Assembly: GCA_949825045.1 (NCBI GenBank) | Contig: OX463820.1 | Location: forward strand, 4,352,501 to 4,416,500 | DNA: 64,000 nt | From: Argyresthia goedartella | Taxonomy: Eukaryota > Arthropoda > Insecta > Lepidoptera > Argyresthiidae | Reading direction: 5' to 3' | Shown here: one piece after another, positions 10,870 through 22,609 of the stretch | How the letters are laid out: every line of letters starts with the position of its first letter | Position numbering within the stretch: the stretch's first letter is position 1 | Made by a program: the position numbers and the translations under genes | The notes under the pieces: model-generated | Seen by the model: the letters and a program-made list of their open reading frames with translations, nothing else | What the model was told of the DNA's origin: nothing | Database searches by the model: none

Positions 10870-13800
10870 CCTCTCATGCAGAATACATATGAGATATAAG
10901 GGTAATATCTGCATCCGTAGTCGATTTACCCCTAGTGAAACCGTATTGTTTTGCATGGAGTTGTTTTCTACGGATGAAGTGTGAGAGCATTTGATTGAGT
11001 ATAATCTTTTCAAATATTTTACTTAGTGCTGGAAGAACAGATATTGGTCTGAAATTTGAAGGATCACCCTTATCTCCCGACTTGAACAGAGGTATCAGTT
11101 AAAAAGTGTTTCATGAGGTCTGAGAAAGCTCCATCGTCAACACATTTATTGAATATATAAGCTAAATGTGGGGCTATAACAAGAATTACTGAACCAATGA
11201 CTTTGACTGATATATCAAACAGGTCTTCAGTATTTTTTAAGTTAAGTAATCTAAACGTTTTGACAATGTCCTGGGGATATACATGATGAAATTTTAAATA
11301 TACATTACTAACGCTATTGTTCTTTTTTAATAAAGTCTCTGCTTCATATGGAGATGAATTGTAATTGGAGACTATCTGTTGAGAGTAGGGTACATTGGTG
11401 AAGAATGTTTTGAAGCTCGAGCAACCTCAGCGTTGGATTAAAAACATCATCACCTTTCTTTAGGCAGAAATAATAACCTCTTGGTATAACTTTTCCAGTT
11501 TCACGGTTTATTATTTGCCAAACTGTTTTCATTCATTTAATGTGTAAAATTTGTGCAGTTCTACAAACCAACTTGAAACTTTGAAAGTATTGGAATATTT
11601 GTTAACATAGTCATGAAATTTTCGATCAATGTTATAGGTTTTTTGTTCAAAAAGTTCATACAAGATAACTCTACTTTTACGGATTACAAATGTTGCCCAG
11701 TCATTAAATTTAGATTTACCGTTGTAGTCACCGACTTTCTTTAATTCAAATACTTTATTGAATTATGTTTGAATAATGTTGAAGAAGTCTGAGTAAATTT
11801 TGTTTGGGTTCGGTTCATTAAAATCCGGTACTGGCAAATTTATATCAACCTAATAGGCCTATAAAATGGTGGATCAGTCTTATCCTTACTAGCAATTGGG
11901 TATGAAACTGTTTGACCACGGTGATCGGAAGGTAAGCAGTTGATTACATTTTTACTTATGAATGAACAGTCACAAAAAACGTCATCTAAGCAAGTTTGTC
12001 TGGTAACTGTAAATTTAATCGGCTCTAGAAATATATGACACAAATTAAATGATTTGAATAAAGATATTAATCGTTGTTTCATTGTTGTTCCTACAAGAAA
12101 ATCTACATTAAGATCGCCAAAAAATTTTTTTTTGTTATAACATAGTTAAGTGAGGGCTTCCTCCATAATTCTCTCAAATATTTTGAGATTGCCATGGCTT
12201 TTTTCATGCCTCGGTGGCCTGTAGACACAAACAATAATATAGCTATCTAACGTATTCGGTTTATACTCCCCAATGTTAAACAAGTCTCGGCTAATGTTAA
12301 TGTTAAAGGCGAAAATTATGAAACTTTAGATAGCACGGTATTCCTAGGAATTACCTTAGATAATAAGCTTCAATGGGGCCCACACATAGATAAGCTATCG
12401 AAAAAACTCAGTTCCGCAGTTTATGCTGTCAAAAAATGCGTCTTCTTACGGACTTGGAAACAGCTAGACTATTTTACTTCAGCTACTTCCATAGAATTAT
12501 GTCTTACGGCATACTGCTGTGGGGGAACGCTGCAGACATTAACATAATATTTGTGCTGCAAAAGAGTTCGTGCAATCTACAATGTGGGTCCCAGAGAGTC
12601 ATTGGGTTGTAAATTTAAGGAAATTATCAGTGCCGTGTCAGTATATTTATGAAAACCTAATGTACGTCCACAAAAATATTGATAAATTTCCTAAGAATAG
12701 CGACAGGCACAATGTCAACACTAGAAATAGGAATAAACTAGCTATACCTACTACTAGGCTCCATAAGGTTAATGTATCTTTTAAAGGGCAATGTATTCGC
12801 TTTTACAACAAAATCCCAACTGAGTTACAAGAATTGTCTGTAAATAAATTTAAAAATTTTGTTAAAAATCACTTATGTAAAAAGGCTTTCTACAAAATAT
12901 CAGATTATGTAGAAGACAAGAAAGCTTGAAAGGTGTTTGCTCCAATTCTGTAAAAAATAACGTATTATGCTGGAGGTTTCTAGTCGCCTCTTTGCCTCCA
13001 GAATCTAAAACATTGAGGTGATGGAATTCAAATTGAGTTCTATATTTCCATATATCCTATATATATGTTAGTTTAAGATTTGACATTCTCCAAATGTAAC
13101 CTATGTGTTTCTTATAGAAATAAACTCTTTTTGTTTTTTTTTTAATGTTAACTCCACACAGGATACCTCTATTTGTCTTTCAACAGTAAGTGCAAGAATA
13201 TTTTCCGTTGTTTCACCTTAATTTTATTTTTACTAAGATTAAAGAACCACCTCTATCAGCAGTCTTTTTATTGTAACAACTGACAATTTTGTAATCATTT
13301 ATGTTAAAAGACATCATATTTTCCTTTAACCAGTATTCTGTAACACAAATAACATCGATGTCAGATTTTTTTAGAAATAATTCTAATGCAAGTTCTTGTC
13401 ATATTGCCCTTGGATGTTTTGATGGGTAATTTTTAAGTGGGGCTTACCCTTTGACATATTTAGTGGCTTTTGTATGCTAGAAATTTCTTCTATTGTCTGA
13501 CGAACTAATTTAAATTATTTGGAAAAGATTCCAATATTGTATGCAAAGTACGATTAACCGGTGAATTCCCAATAGGGGTTCATGTCATATTATTCTTAAC
13601 ATAAGCAGGTTTCTGATTAGTTTGTTCAACAAAAACAGCTTATGTCAAGATGAACTTGGTTAAATCAACTATAGCTGCAACGCATATATTATAAGCTAAC
13701 AATGTAGCTACTAATTTTCTATATTTATTAGACAGGTGCAACTTATCCTGAGTCAGAGTAAAGTTATTCATAAAATTATTCGTGTCGAAATATAAAATAG

Positions 13801-14200
13801 CATCGCTGTGATGACATTTTTTAATTAAAATTAAAAAAAATATATATTCATTCGATGCACAGATTTGTTCTGTAGTTCTGTCAAATTACAAGCGTATGGA
13901 AAATTGCTTAGTATAAATTTGCATTTCATCCTACTATGTAAGTCTAGAAGTGTTTTAACACTTTTATTCGAATCATTCCGGCTAATACTATCCCAGCTAT
14001 TATCCCACGACAAATAAAAAAAACATATATTCATTCGATGCACAGATTTGTTCTGTAGTTCTGTCAAATTACAAGCGTATGGAAAATTGCTTAGTATAAA
14101 TTTTTATTTCATCCTACTATGTAAGTCTAGAAGTGTTTTAACACTTTTATTCGAATCATTCCGGCTAATATTTTAATTATTTCCCACCATAATTACAATA
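10870..14200 (-). mobile_element. LINE copy D (esterase-ORF1 family), interrupted and 3'-truncated
   Basis: Closely related to copy A. Bases 10870-12250 match 34784-36200 (RT start and endonuclease) and 13147-14200 match 36205-37020 (endonuclease N-terminus and ORF1), at roughly 90% identity by eye. The reading direction is minus. The RT catalytic part and 3' UTR are absent below 10870. Between the two blocks sits a plus-strand LINE insertion (12250-13145). ORF1 ends at the plus-strand copy C near 14200. Many stops; a relic. Confidence 0.8.
12250..13145 (+). mobile_element. LINE copy E, 5'-truncated, inserted inside copy D
   Basis: Plus-strand 3' end of a CR1-like LINE. It holds the region after the RT palm (FLGITLDNKLQWGPHIDKL, then YIYENLMYVHKNIDKF) and a C-terminal frame open to 12929 ending in VEDKKA. 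A 3' UTR with AATAAA follows, then a T-rich tail. The host LINE reads ATCTAAC before it and TTAACTCC after it, where copy A has the uninterrupted ATCTAACTC, giving a TAAC target duplication of at least 4 bp. Confidence 0.8.
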
Positions 14201-14213
14201 GCCGTGAGCTGTG
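13848..14213 (-). repeat. 183-bp tandem duplication within LINE copy D ORF1
   Basis: TCATTCGATGCACAG occurs at 13848 and 14031, and about 140 bases after each are nearly identical, so the period is 183 bp. Copy A has this segment once (around 36860-37015), so the duplication arose in copy D after insertion. Confidence 0.8.
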
Positions 14214-15925
14214 GCACACAGGCAGGCCTATTACAGGTATGATAAAATATGTACAAAAATAATTAAAGCCTGCAAGAAAGATATTAGTGAAGTATTAGCT
14301 TACTTGATTATTTTGTCCATACAAAGTGGTATTTTTCCAGACAGATTAAAGATAAGCATTGTAAAACCTTTATTCAAAAAAGGTGATAAGAATCTTATAG
14401 AAAATTATAGTCCTGTTACCCTAATACCAATATTTTCGAAACTCTTTGAAAAAGTAATGCATAATAAACTTTAATCTTTTTTGTCAAAGTATAATATTAT
14501 AACCGAAAATCAATACGGGTTTCAAAGAGAAAAATCTACAACTCTAGCAACATTTAATTTGGTAAACGACATACTTCACAGACTAAACGATGACAACTAT
14601 GTGACAATTCTATTCTTTGACATGTCAAAGGCATTCGATTTCGTGTCCCACAAGCTGCTTATGACAAAACTTTATACATACGGTGTAAGAGGACCGGCAT
14701 ATAACTGGGTTCAAACCTACCTAAAAAATAGGTCTCAAACTGTAGAGATTACCGGATTTGATGCCGCAAGTAATTTAAAAACTTACAAATCCGAACCTAA
14801 ATTTTATAAATTCGGCGTGCCTCAAGGTAGTGTACTCGGACCGCTCCTATTTCTGCTCTACATTAATGATATTACTGAAATTACTAAGTATAGAAATATA
14901 TTATTCGCTGATGACATAACAGTAATTATAAAAACACCAAAACTACATTAATTATCAATACATGAAAAGGAAATAAATGACGTAATATTAAATACTATTA
15001 ATTGGCTAAATAAAAATAATTTAAATATAAATATTAATAAAACCTGTTATATCAATTTCGATAATATAAATAATCTTAATGTATCACATAATAATATAAT
15101 TGTTAAAAATGCTGAATGTGTTAGATTTTTGGGTATTGACATTGATAATAAATTACATTGGAAATTTCAAATAGATCGCGTTTGCAATAAATTAAATAGG
15201 TTTTCGTATGCTCTTGGTAAGCTGACTAGAGTGGCTAGCAGAGACACAGCATTAACAGCATACTTTGCATACGTAGAGTCAGTACTGAGATACGGGTTGC
15301 TTGTTTGGGGAAACAGCACAGACGTAAACAAGGCATTAGTGGCTCAAAAGAAATGTATTAGATCAATCGTAGGAGTTGCCCCAGACGTATCATGTAAACA
15401 ATTATTTAAAGCTCTGTATATATTGCCTCTACCCTGCCTTTATATTCTAGAAGTAGCTACATTTGTGATGCAAAATAAAAAAATGTTTACAGAAGCGAAA
15501 AACCTAACATCTAGGAGTCTAAGAAAACCTAAAAAACTTACCCTTGATGTGATCCCAAAAAGTGCAAGATTTACAAAAAAACTGCTACGCTATGTGCACA
15601 ACAATTTGGAACAAATTACCAAGTCACCACCAAATTATAAGTAACAAACAGAAATTTAAAAAAGTTATAAGATATTGGTTAATGCAACATGTTTTCTACT
15701 CGATTAAGGAATTCCTAGCACATAATGTTAAAATTTGTGTCAATTGTAAACTTTGACTAATTTGTTACCTACTATTTAAAATTGTGTGGCTCTATGTCAT
15801 AATTGTTTTGCATGCTATAATTTAATTAGCTGGATGTGTGTATCTGACTGAAACTATATAGTACCACCTTTGTATAACCATATCTATCGCAAATAAAAGT
15901 CTTTATCTTTTATCTTTACCTTTTA
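14205..15925 (+). mobile_element. LINE copy C, third CR1/jockey-type family, 5'-truncated
   Basis: Plus-strand fragment starting inside the RT and ending in a 3' UTR with AATAAA near 15893 and a short CTTTTATCTTTA-type tail. It adjoins the ORF1 end of copy D, so it probably inserted into or next to it. The protein differs from the other LINE families in the window. Confidence 0.75.
14230..15756 (+). pseudogene. Reverse transcriptase of LINE copy C, with stops and frameshifts
   Basis: Three open segments (14211-14474, 14481-14951, 15129-15644) read in order. They give IVKPLFKKGDKNLIENY, ENQYGFQREKSTTLATF, LFFDMSKAFDFVSHKLL (first catalytic Asp), FGVPQGSVLGPLLFLLYIND, LFADDITVI (catalytic FADD), FLGIDIDNKLHWKFQIDR and LRYGLLVWGNSTDVNK. 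Stops separate the segments, one just before LSKYNIITENQ. This is an order-complete RT palm and thumb but not translatable. Confidence 0.8.
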
Positions 15926-15929
15926 TTTC

Positions 15930-17150
15930 TATGAAATAAATTGAATCGAGTATGATATTAAGAAACTAACAAAGATTAAGTTGATTGTCTGATCCTTTTG
16001 TGCTCCAAAATGACATTATTATTATTATTACTATAATTAAAAACATATAATCAATAAAAAATACACTAAATTAAATCGACAATTATATAGCAATAAATGA
16101 ATGTCTTTACAAATTCAACACCCATTTATATTTATATTAATTAAATACACATCATTAATTAATATAGATAGCCATCTATTAGCCAATCACGAATCAATTA
16201 TACCTTTATACCTTTGACGTACCGTGACGAAGTAAAATATCAGTACAATATATTGAAGAACATCAGCAGCATCTACGAGTATAACGTCTATTCGGATATT
16301 TTCACGAATCGTGACTGTCGGATCTCGTGTGAATGAGCTCTTACTTCAGTAAAAGATGTGAACGGGAGATTACTGTTGGTAAAGTAGTTTGTATCAGACT
16401 GCTATTCAGAATTTTTTATTGCTGGTAAAATCATTCTGCAGTAAAATCTTCTTGAGAATTCGCGCGTGTTTTTGCCATCCAGCCCGATCCACGAGATACC
16501 GCCGCAATCCACACATTTAGCAATCAATTAAAAGGTTAGCATTCAATCACACATCTATTTTCCCACATCAATGTGACTTCGTGGAAAAGGTTCATAAATA
16601 CAGATCAAAGATTGCAATTAGGCACTATTTCTTATTATACAATTTATCGATAACAAATTCTGCACATCACTATCGATATCTCTTGGAGAAATTTGTAAAA
16701 AGATAAATTATTGTAAAAATATAAACGTATTTCTGGGCCGAAATGATTTGGGAAATCTTCTGCTATCCTAATGTATCCAACAAATTGCATAAAATACAAG
16801 AAAATCTTCGCTTTAGTTTTTATGATTTGTCGTGTAAATTTTACTCTTTATGATAGCAAACTACATGGCGAAAGACTTTCTAATGCAATTTTATAATTTT
16901 TCTCACTAATTGATCACTTTTGTAATTAAAATAATCATTGCCGAAAGTTTCAATTTAAAATATTTAGTGTTTGTTTGTTATGTTATGACTATGACATATA
17001 TCTGCTGTTCGATGCATTTGCAGAGTTCGCTGTTGTCTGAAAAACTATACACATGGCGAGTATTACCTAATTCTGTAGAGCAACAATAAACCAAAAGCAA
17101 CCAAACCATTAAAGAAAGTGTTCGCAATCCAAAATTGACGCTACATCTAT
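15930..17150. other. Intergenic, no recognised feature
   Basis: AT-rich sequence without coding signature or clear repeats, up to the TTAA that marks the piggyBac element. Confidence 0.5.
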
Positions 17151-17282
17151 TTAACCCATTAAAGCATAAAGTTTTTTAATGAAGTAAATACAGATTTTAT
17201 GTAAAATAATGGTAATTTGGGGTCATATAAAAGACATAATAAGCTAAATATAGGTATTTTATGTATAGCAAGGATTTTATGA

Positions 17283-17322
17283 CCCGTCCGATATTTCGGA
17301 CGCTATGCATAGTGGACCCAAT
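17283..17322 (+). repeat. Left subterminal inverted repeat of the piggyBac element
   Basis: Contains CCGTCCGATATTTCGGACG followed by CTATGCATAG. It is the inverted partner of 19257-19298. A third, single version (CGTCCGATTTATCGAACG) sits just inside the right end at 19579-19596. Likely transposase-binding sites, by analogy with other piggyBac elements. Confidence 0.7.
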
Positions 17323-17426
17323 ACATAACTCTAGGGGAGACATGAGTAAATCAAATAAAACAGGTGACTATTTAGCACAGTTTATTATAGAAAAACATAA
17401 AAAGAAAAGACACGGATACAAATAAG

Positions 17427-19246
17427 TTATGATGAAAAACCTATGATATGATATTCCCTAAAGCACTTAGAGTGAAGGCCTACGTCACATTTCAGGCAAA
17501 TAAACTTGGCTTTTCCTCCGCATTTACTTGCACAGCGGCTTTCTGTGTTTATGGGTACAATCCAATGATCTTTGCCATCATACCGGGTGATAGACAAAGG
17601 TTTGGTTGGCTTTTGTCCTTGATGGGGCGAAGTTCCATATGTAACAAGCAAGCTTCGAGCCACATACCTTCTAAATGCAAACAGGGATTCAGTCTCTTTA
17701 TTGGAACCATTTTTTCTCGCAAGTAGTCAACTGTTTACAATGGATACGTCCAGAAAGTATGCAAAAATCGGCCACCACCATTTTTTTATTCGCATTCTTG
17801 TACGAAGGTTTGCAACGGCTTCATCACACTTGTCCACCCCACACATGTGCTTATTGTAGCTTGCAATCATTGACGGCTGGGGGATCGCAACTTTTGCTTT
17901 TTTTTCATTAGACCAGCGTGTGGCTGATGTCAACTCCCAATTTTCAAAGTTGGTTGCCACCGTGACTACGTTATTGTCGTTCCATCGACACACAAACACA
18001 TCGTCTGACATTCGGTACTCACTGTAGCCCCGTTCTTCTCGCTTGAACTGGTTGACATCTTTTAGTGGACAATTTTCAACACGGTTGGCCCGTATTGTGC
18101 TGGTCGAATAGTAGCCCAACTGTCTTAGATGCCTCAGCAATGACAACGATGTGAAGAAGTTGTCGAAGTATACTTTTATGCCATCTTGGGCTGGCAGCTT
18201 TGCGAGCTCTATTAGGTTGAGAACTACATCTCCGCCTAATCCAAAAACTTTCTTTTCAGTTGATTTACCGGTATAGAGACTGAATGCCACCATATAGCCA
18301 GTGCTGGCACACAAAGTCCAATTTTTGAACCCAAACCTAATAGGCTTTCCTCTTATAAACTGCTTGGCGTAATGTTTGCCGTAGTATGGTATCATACTTT
18401 CATCGACACTGTAATGCTCGTCTAGACCATAGTGTTTTTGAAATGCCTCACCCAGGCTATCTAGCAGCGGACGCAACTTATACAGTCTGTCAGAAGAAGC
18501 CGATAACTGAGTATTGTCATTCAAGTGCAAATGTTGGAGTATCGCTTCAAATCTGTTACATGTAATGCTTTCTGCCAGAATCTTCGGCACATCGTTGTCT
18601 CGAGAGAAATACAGCCTTTTATTCGGTAACTTGGCATAGCCCGACAGCAACATCGCACCCATGATAACGTAAATTTCATTTTCTGGCCTGCGTATAGATT
18701 TGTTTGGTCGACAATGTGTTTCACTAAATCTTTGTGGAAATAGAGCTTGAAATAATCCAAGGGATCTTTGCAATTTTTACTTACTGCAGACGTTGGGTGT
18801 GATCTGAATTCTGGGCATGTAAAGTCAGGTAACGGTTTTTTCCATAACGTCGTTCTTTTCTTCTTAGCTTGAGAATTTTTTGGCGGATTTTTCTGCGCTT
18901 GCCTAGAAGAAAGCGGCTCATTATCTTCATCGTCGCTTTTTTCACTTGATGATGAAGAGGACTGCAATACTTCAGCATTTGATGATGGAAGATTTGGCGA
19001 AGCAGCATCTTTCGTTGGCCGCAAACGTTGTAACGCACATCTACTTTGAAGTAATGTGCGGCCCAAGTGGTTTAGGTTGGCACCATGTTCATCGTCAGAC
19101 GCGTCACTGTCGTCATCCGTAGCCTGTCCACTCCGTTCAATAGGTGGCTCAACATAGATAAGGTTTTCTCTAGTCTCACTATCATCTTCGCATTCTAACG
19201 CCGATAAAATTTCATGCACCTTCAAGCAGTAAAAAGCAAAAAGCAA
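17427..19246 (-). pseudogene. piggyBac transposase with one frameshift and one stop
   Basis: Order on the minus strand: an acidic N-terminus (ATDDDSDASDDEHG), a Ser/Lys-rich linker, HIVDQTNLYAGQK, then after a frameshift near 18690 the DDE_Tnp_1_7 core. Candidate catalytic aspartates lie in YSVDESMIPYYGKHY, GIKVYFDNFFTSL and GVDKCDEAVANLR. In the same frame an early TGA at about 17727 follows DVSIVNS, where a Trp codon is expected. Beyond it the frame continues to a C-terminal cysteine-rich zinc-binding domain (CASKCGGKAKFICLKCD). The enzyme excises and inserts at TTAA. Only two lesions suggest fairly recent inactivation. Confidence 0.9.
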
Positions 19247-19256
19247 ACCACACCTT

Positions 19257-19298
19257 AGGGCCCTCCATGCATAGCGTTCGATATATCGGACGGCATAG
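19257..19298 (-). repeat. Right subterminal inverted repeat of the piggyBac element
   Basis: Reads, on the minus strand, GCCGTCCGATATATCGAACG then CTATGCATGGAGGGCCC, matching 17283-17322 at most positions. It lies immediately upstream of the transposase start at 19246 and so overlaps its probable promoter. Confidence 0.7.
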
Positions 19299-19615
19299 AA
19301 ATCTTACTCACAAGAATCAAAGTAGCAATGTTCATAAGAAAATGAAGTAATTTTCATGTAGCTAGATAATATTTCAACGAACAGAACAAGTTTTATTTAT
19401 TCTATCTGTAAAAGTTAACAAGAAAAACAAAATAATGCTTAACACTTTTTCGCAATAGCCCGACTTCGCTCCGCCATTTTCAAAGCAGACAAAAGACAAA
19501 CATTTTTTTTTCGTTCATTCATTACAAGCGATGTTGCCAGTATATTGATTTTTATTTTCCATATGGCCAATTAACTTGCGTCCGATTTATCGAACGTTAT
19601 GTTTTAATGGGTTAA

Positions 19616-20228
19616 ACAAAGAGTTTCGTTTATCTGAGATCTGCACCATATCTCAATCTTTTCAATCTATGGCTTCTCATAAGGATCCAACTCCCACCTA
19701 TTTCTTATCGGTTATCTCATACAGCTCTTATTTTTTTACTGAGTTGATAAGTTGAAAGAAAGATGAAAGCCACTACTTACTTAGATGTTAAAGTGACAAG
19801 ATTGCTATTCACCTAATGAATATTCTATAATGAAAAATGTGTGGGTGGTTTAGTCAACTGTGTTTGCTAGAGGTGGACCAAATGTCAATGTAAAGGTTGC
19901 TGTTTTGTTTGCCTAGTAGTGACATTGAATGAAACTGAAAGTCTTTCATTTTGGTTGGTTTCACTCAACTGTGTGGGAATGAGACTGTATATTTGCTTTG
20001 CTATAGGAGGTGGGCTGGGGGCAGAGAAAGCTACATTTGTTTGGGGAGTGAGATGTGATTGATATCGCTGGGGTGTAACTAGGATTAAGTTGACGTCAAG
20101 TGATATATGTAATGTATCATTATATCTTACTCCCCCCGAGTTAGAAGCCAATATAATTCTACACTACATACAATAGTCTACAACACTAGTAACAAACACA
20201 ACACCACCACAGCACAACACTACACTCA
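19616..20228. other. Upstream region of the BCL7 gene
   Basis: No coding signature. It ends in a CA-rich stretch (20160-20225) just before the BCL7 leader. No clear TATA box is visible, so a TATA-less promoter is likely, but I cannot place the start site. Confidence 0.4.
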
Positions 20229-20288
20229 ATGGCGGATGAAGCGTTCAGCTCAGTGCAGTCGATGAAAAAATTAAAAAATACGAAATAA
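20229..20288 (+). other. Possible upstream ORF in the BCL7 leader
   Basis: ATG at 20229 opens a 19-codon frame (MADEAFSSVQSMKKLKNTK) ending at TAA 20286-20288, 62 bases before the BCL7 start. The context AATGG is weak-to-moderate. It would only matter if transcription starts upstream of it, which the sequence does not prove. Confidence 0.3.
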
Positions 20289-20350
20289 ACATTGTTTTCT
20301 AACTTTAGTGTGCTTATTTCTTGAAGTTGGTAATTAAAATATTTGTCAAC

Positions 20351-20439
20351 ATGTCTCGATCAGTTCGTGCTGAGACCAGAAACCGTGTTAAAGATGATAT
20401 CAAAAGAGTCATGCAAGCTGTGGAAAAAGTCCGCCATTG
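20351..20439 (+). CDS. BCL7: BCL7 exon 1 (coding part)
   Basis: Starts at the ATG with context CAACATG and encodes 29 residues plus two bases (TG of a split Trp codon). The donor is GTAAGT at 20440. The ATG is chosen because BCL7 homologues start here ([10 protein letters not shown]). Confidence 0.92.
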
Positions 20440-21084
20440 GTAAGTTTGCGAATTTTTGGATGGTTTATTTACTTCTTGAAGGTACTCTATTTAGGTTATT
20501 TACGCATACTTTTGTTGATCTATCTGCAGGGAGAAAAAATGGGTGACTATTGGGGAGACGACGATGAAGATTTACAAATGGGTTCCCATTTCAACAAATG
20601 AGCAAAAGAAGAAACACGCGGCGAAGCTTGAGAATAAAGAGAACACATTGACTCCGAAGAAGACGCACGACTCCTCCAGCTCCAACTTCGGTATGGCTGA
20701 AGATTCCAACACATGTAAGTGCTCTGAACTGTGAACCACAACACATCACTTTATGAAAAGTTAAAAACCTTTTTAGAAAGGCAGCCATTTTCTAAAATCT
20801 CATGAGATCTAAAAACCTGGTTGGTTGTTGGTCTGCAATCCATGAATTCTAAATGTTATCCCTATAAAATTGATGTTTTTTGGTCAGCCCCACACTCGAA
20901 CCTATTTTTTCTTGTTCTAACAGATTTTGGGCACAAACTATCAAATATATTTCATCTTCCAGGTTTCTCCACAGTCAGTGACTCTCAAGGCCCAACGGAA
21001 TTCACCTCAAATAACTTCTCAGAAGACTCCAACTCACAAAGCAGTGGCACCACCACACCCGCCAAACGGTTAAAAACTGATTGA
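20351..21084 (+). CDS. BCL7: BCL7-family protein (SWI/SNF accessory subunit), three exons
   Basis: Joining 20351-20439, 20530-20714 and 20963-21084 gives a 131-residue protein with frame preserved over both junctions. The N-terminal about 50 residues carry the diagnostic BCL7 block: [19 protein letters not shown], then [17 protein letters not shown] and MKIYKWVP. The rest is a Lys-rich then Ser/Thr/Asn-rich low-complexity tail ending AKRLKTD, as in vertebrate BCL7 proteins (around 200 residues, so this one is short). BCL7 proteins are subunits of the BAF/BAP chromatin-remodelling complex in the nucleus. Introns are tiny (90 and 248 bp), unlike the neighbouring CFAP251. No lesions seen. Confidence 0.93.
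20530..20714 (+). CDS. BCL7: BCL7 exon 2
   Basis: Acceptor CTGCAG ends at 20529. The first G completes the Trp codon of RHWEKKW. The exon encodes the end of the conserved domain (KIYKWVP) and the start of the Ser-rich tail. Donor GTAAGT at 20715. Confidence 0.92.
20963..21084 (+). CDS. BCL7: BCL7 exon 3 (terminal)
   Basis: Acceptor TTCCAG ends at 20962. GT completes a Cys codon, followed by [13 protein letters not shown] and a Ser/Thr/Asn-rich end to TGA at 21082-21084. Confidence 0.9.
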
Positions 21085-21386
21085 GGTAAAGTGAAGACAT
21101 TTGATATATGAGCCTGTCCGGCTGCCTGTGTAGATAGTGGGTGCAAGAAGTACATGTTCATGTTGATTGCCATACTGAAGCATGAAATCATGGACTTTGG
21201 AATGATAGGGCAATGTGGTGAAAGAAGTAAAACCACACAAGATTCCCACAAGTGGCCAAAATTATTGCAGATGCAGCATTAGTAAAATGTTCTGGCCTAA
21301 CAAAATATGTTGATCTATAATCTCATGGATCAATATCTGTGAACCTCCTTAAATAGGCCTAATGTTCTTCAAAGATGCGCTTTCTG

Positions 21387-21392
21387 AATAAA
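21387..21392 (+). terminator. Candidate polyadenylation signal of BCL7
   Basis: AATAAA about 300 bases after the stop codon, the first canonical hexamer on the plus strand downstream. Confidence 0.5.
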
Positions 21393-22439
21393 CTTAATTT
21401 CTTCGCTAGGTCTGGGAAGCCGCAATGTTCCATAATTAAGACTTAAAACTGTGTGAGTGTCATAAATTTTATGTGAGTAAGTTTTTTAGCTGATTAAAGT
21501 TGTTAAATGCATTTGCTGTGCTGTGCTCAATTAGTATGCTGTTATGGAGTTTATGTAAAAGTTATGATGCAGTTAAGGTAATATGTGTGTGTATTTTCTG
21601 TGTTTTAATAACTTTTTTTGTGATTTATCATTCATACATTGAGCATCAGATATATATGAACCCCAAGATACTCTACACATATCATCAATAACCAGAACAT
21701 ATATCTAGACAGGGAAAATGTCAAAAAGATGTCAACATCCATGTTCCCTATGGCTCGAAATAACAATGCAACTTTCCCATAGAGCTCTGGGCCCAAAAAA
21801 TAATAATTTCGCCATTACTTGAAACCTTAACCATTGTTATAGATCTGCTTTATATAGATGTATAGAGCAATGTTTATAAAGGAACCAAAAAAATCCACCC
21901 CAAGGAAAAAAATATATGGCCTTCTGAAGGAACTGCTAGTTATGCTTATATATAGATATATTAGTACCTAAGGGGGCGGCTGGCTAGCGCTAGTGCAGTG
22001 CATTCCCTATACATATATTCTACTACGCCTATACACACAGCAGCAGTAGCAGTTTACTAGAAACTTACCTAGGCACGCCTATGCGTACAAAGTTGAATCA
22101 TATTTGGTGTCAAATTGTAACTAGTGGAGTGGAGCGCTAGCGATTGCGCTCCTATGAAACAAATTTTAGTACAATGCCTAGTATTGTATTCAATGAGAGC
22201 GAAAGAGAAACATTGACACAGCCAACGCGTGAAACCTAAGATTTCACATGAGAAATCAACTCGAACTGGAGTTTACTGGAGCGCCGCCCGCGCAACGTTG
22301 CTAGACCGCGGTGTGGTGCATTTTCAAAGCGTAGCGCGGGTATAATGCGTGGTTGCCGAATATATTCCAACAAAAAAACGATTCGCGTCCGTCGGTAACT
22401 TCGGTCCATTTCGCAATTTTTCTTCATAAATTATTAAAT
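21393..22439. other. Non-coding, no recognised feature
   Basis: AT-rich, becoming GC-richer at 22250-22340. No coding family signature. It may include a longer BCL7 3' UTR. Confidence 0.4.
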
Positions 22440-22609
22440 GTTTCACATACAGGGGTGTCTTCTATTACAAATTGTAAAAAGACTCGAAATACGTCTCGAA
22501 CTGAAAGCTAAAGGGCCACCACGGCCTTTCTCAAAAATGTGGTATGAAGACTAAAACATTTACGCGTGTTTTTAAATCTGAACAATAAATCAAAACACTG
22601 TGGTTCTGT

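Larger units (their letters stand above)
17155..19611 (-). mobile_element. piggyBac-family DNA transposon, nearly complete
   Basis: Flanked by TTAA at 17151-17154 and 19612-19615, the canonical piggyBac target duplication. The ends are inverted: CCCATTAAAGCATAA on the left and CCCATTAAAACATAA on the right (complement). Further in, a second inverted pair lies at about 17283-17322 and 19257-19298, containing a palindromic CGTCCGATATATCGGACG-type motif. The transposase is on the minus strand with two lesions. Length 2457 bp, normal for the superfamily. Confidence 0.9.
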
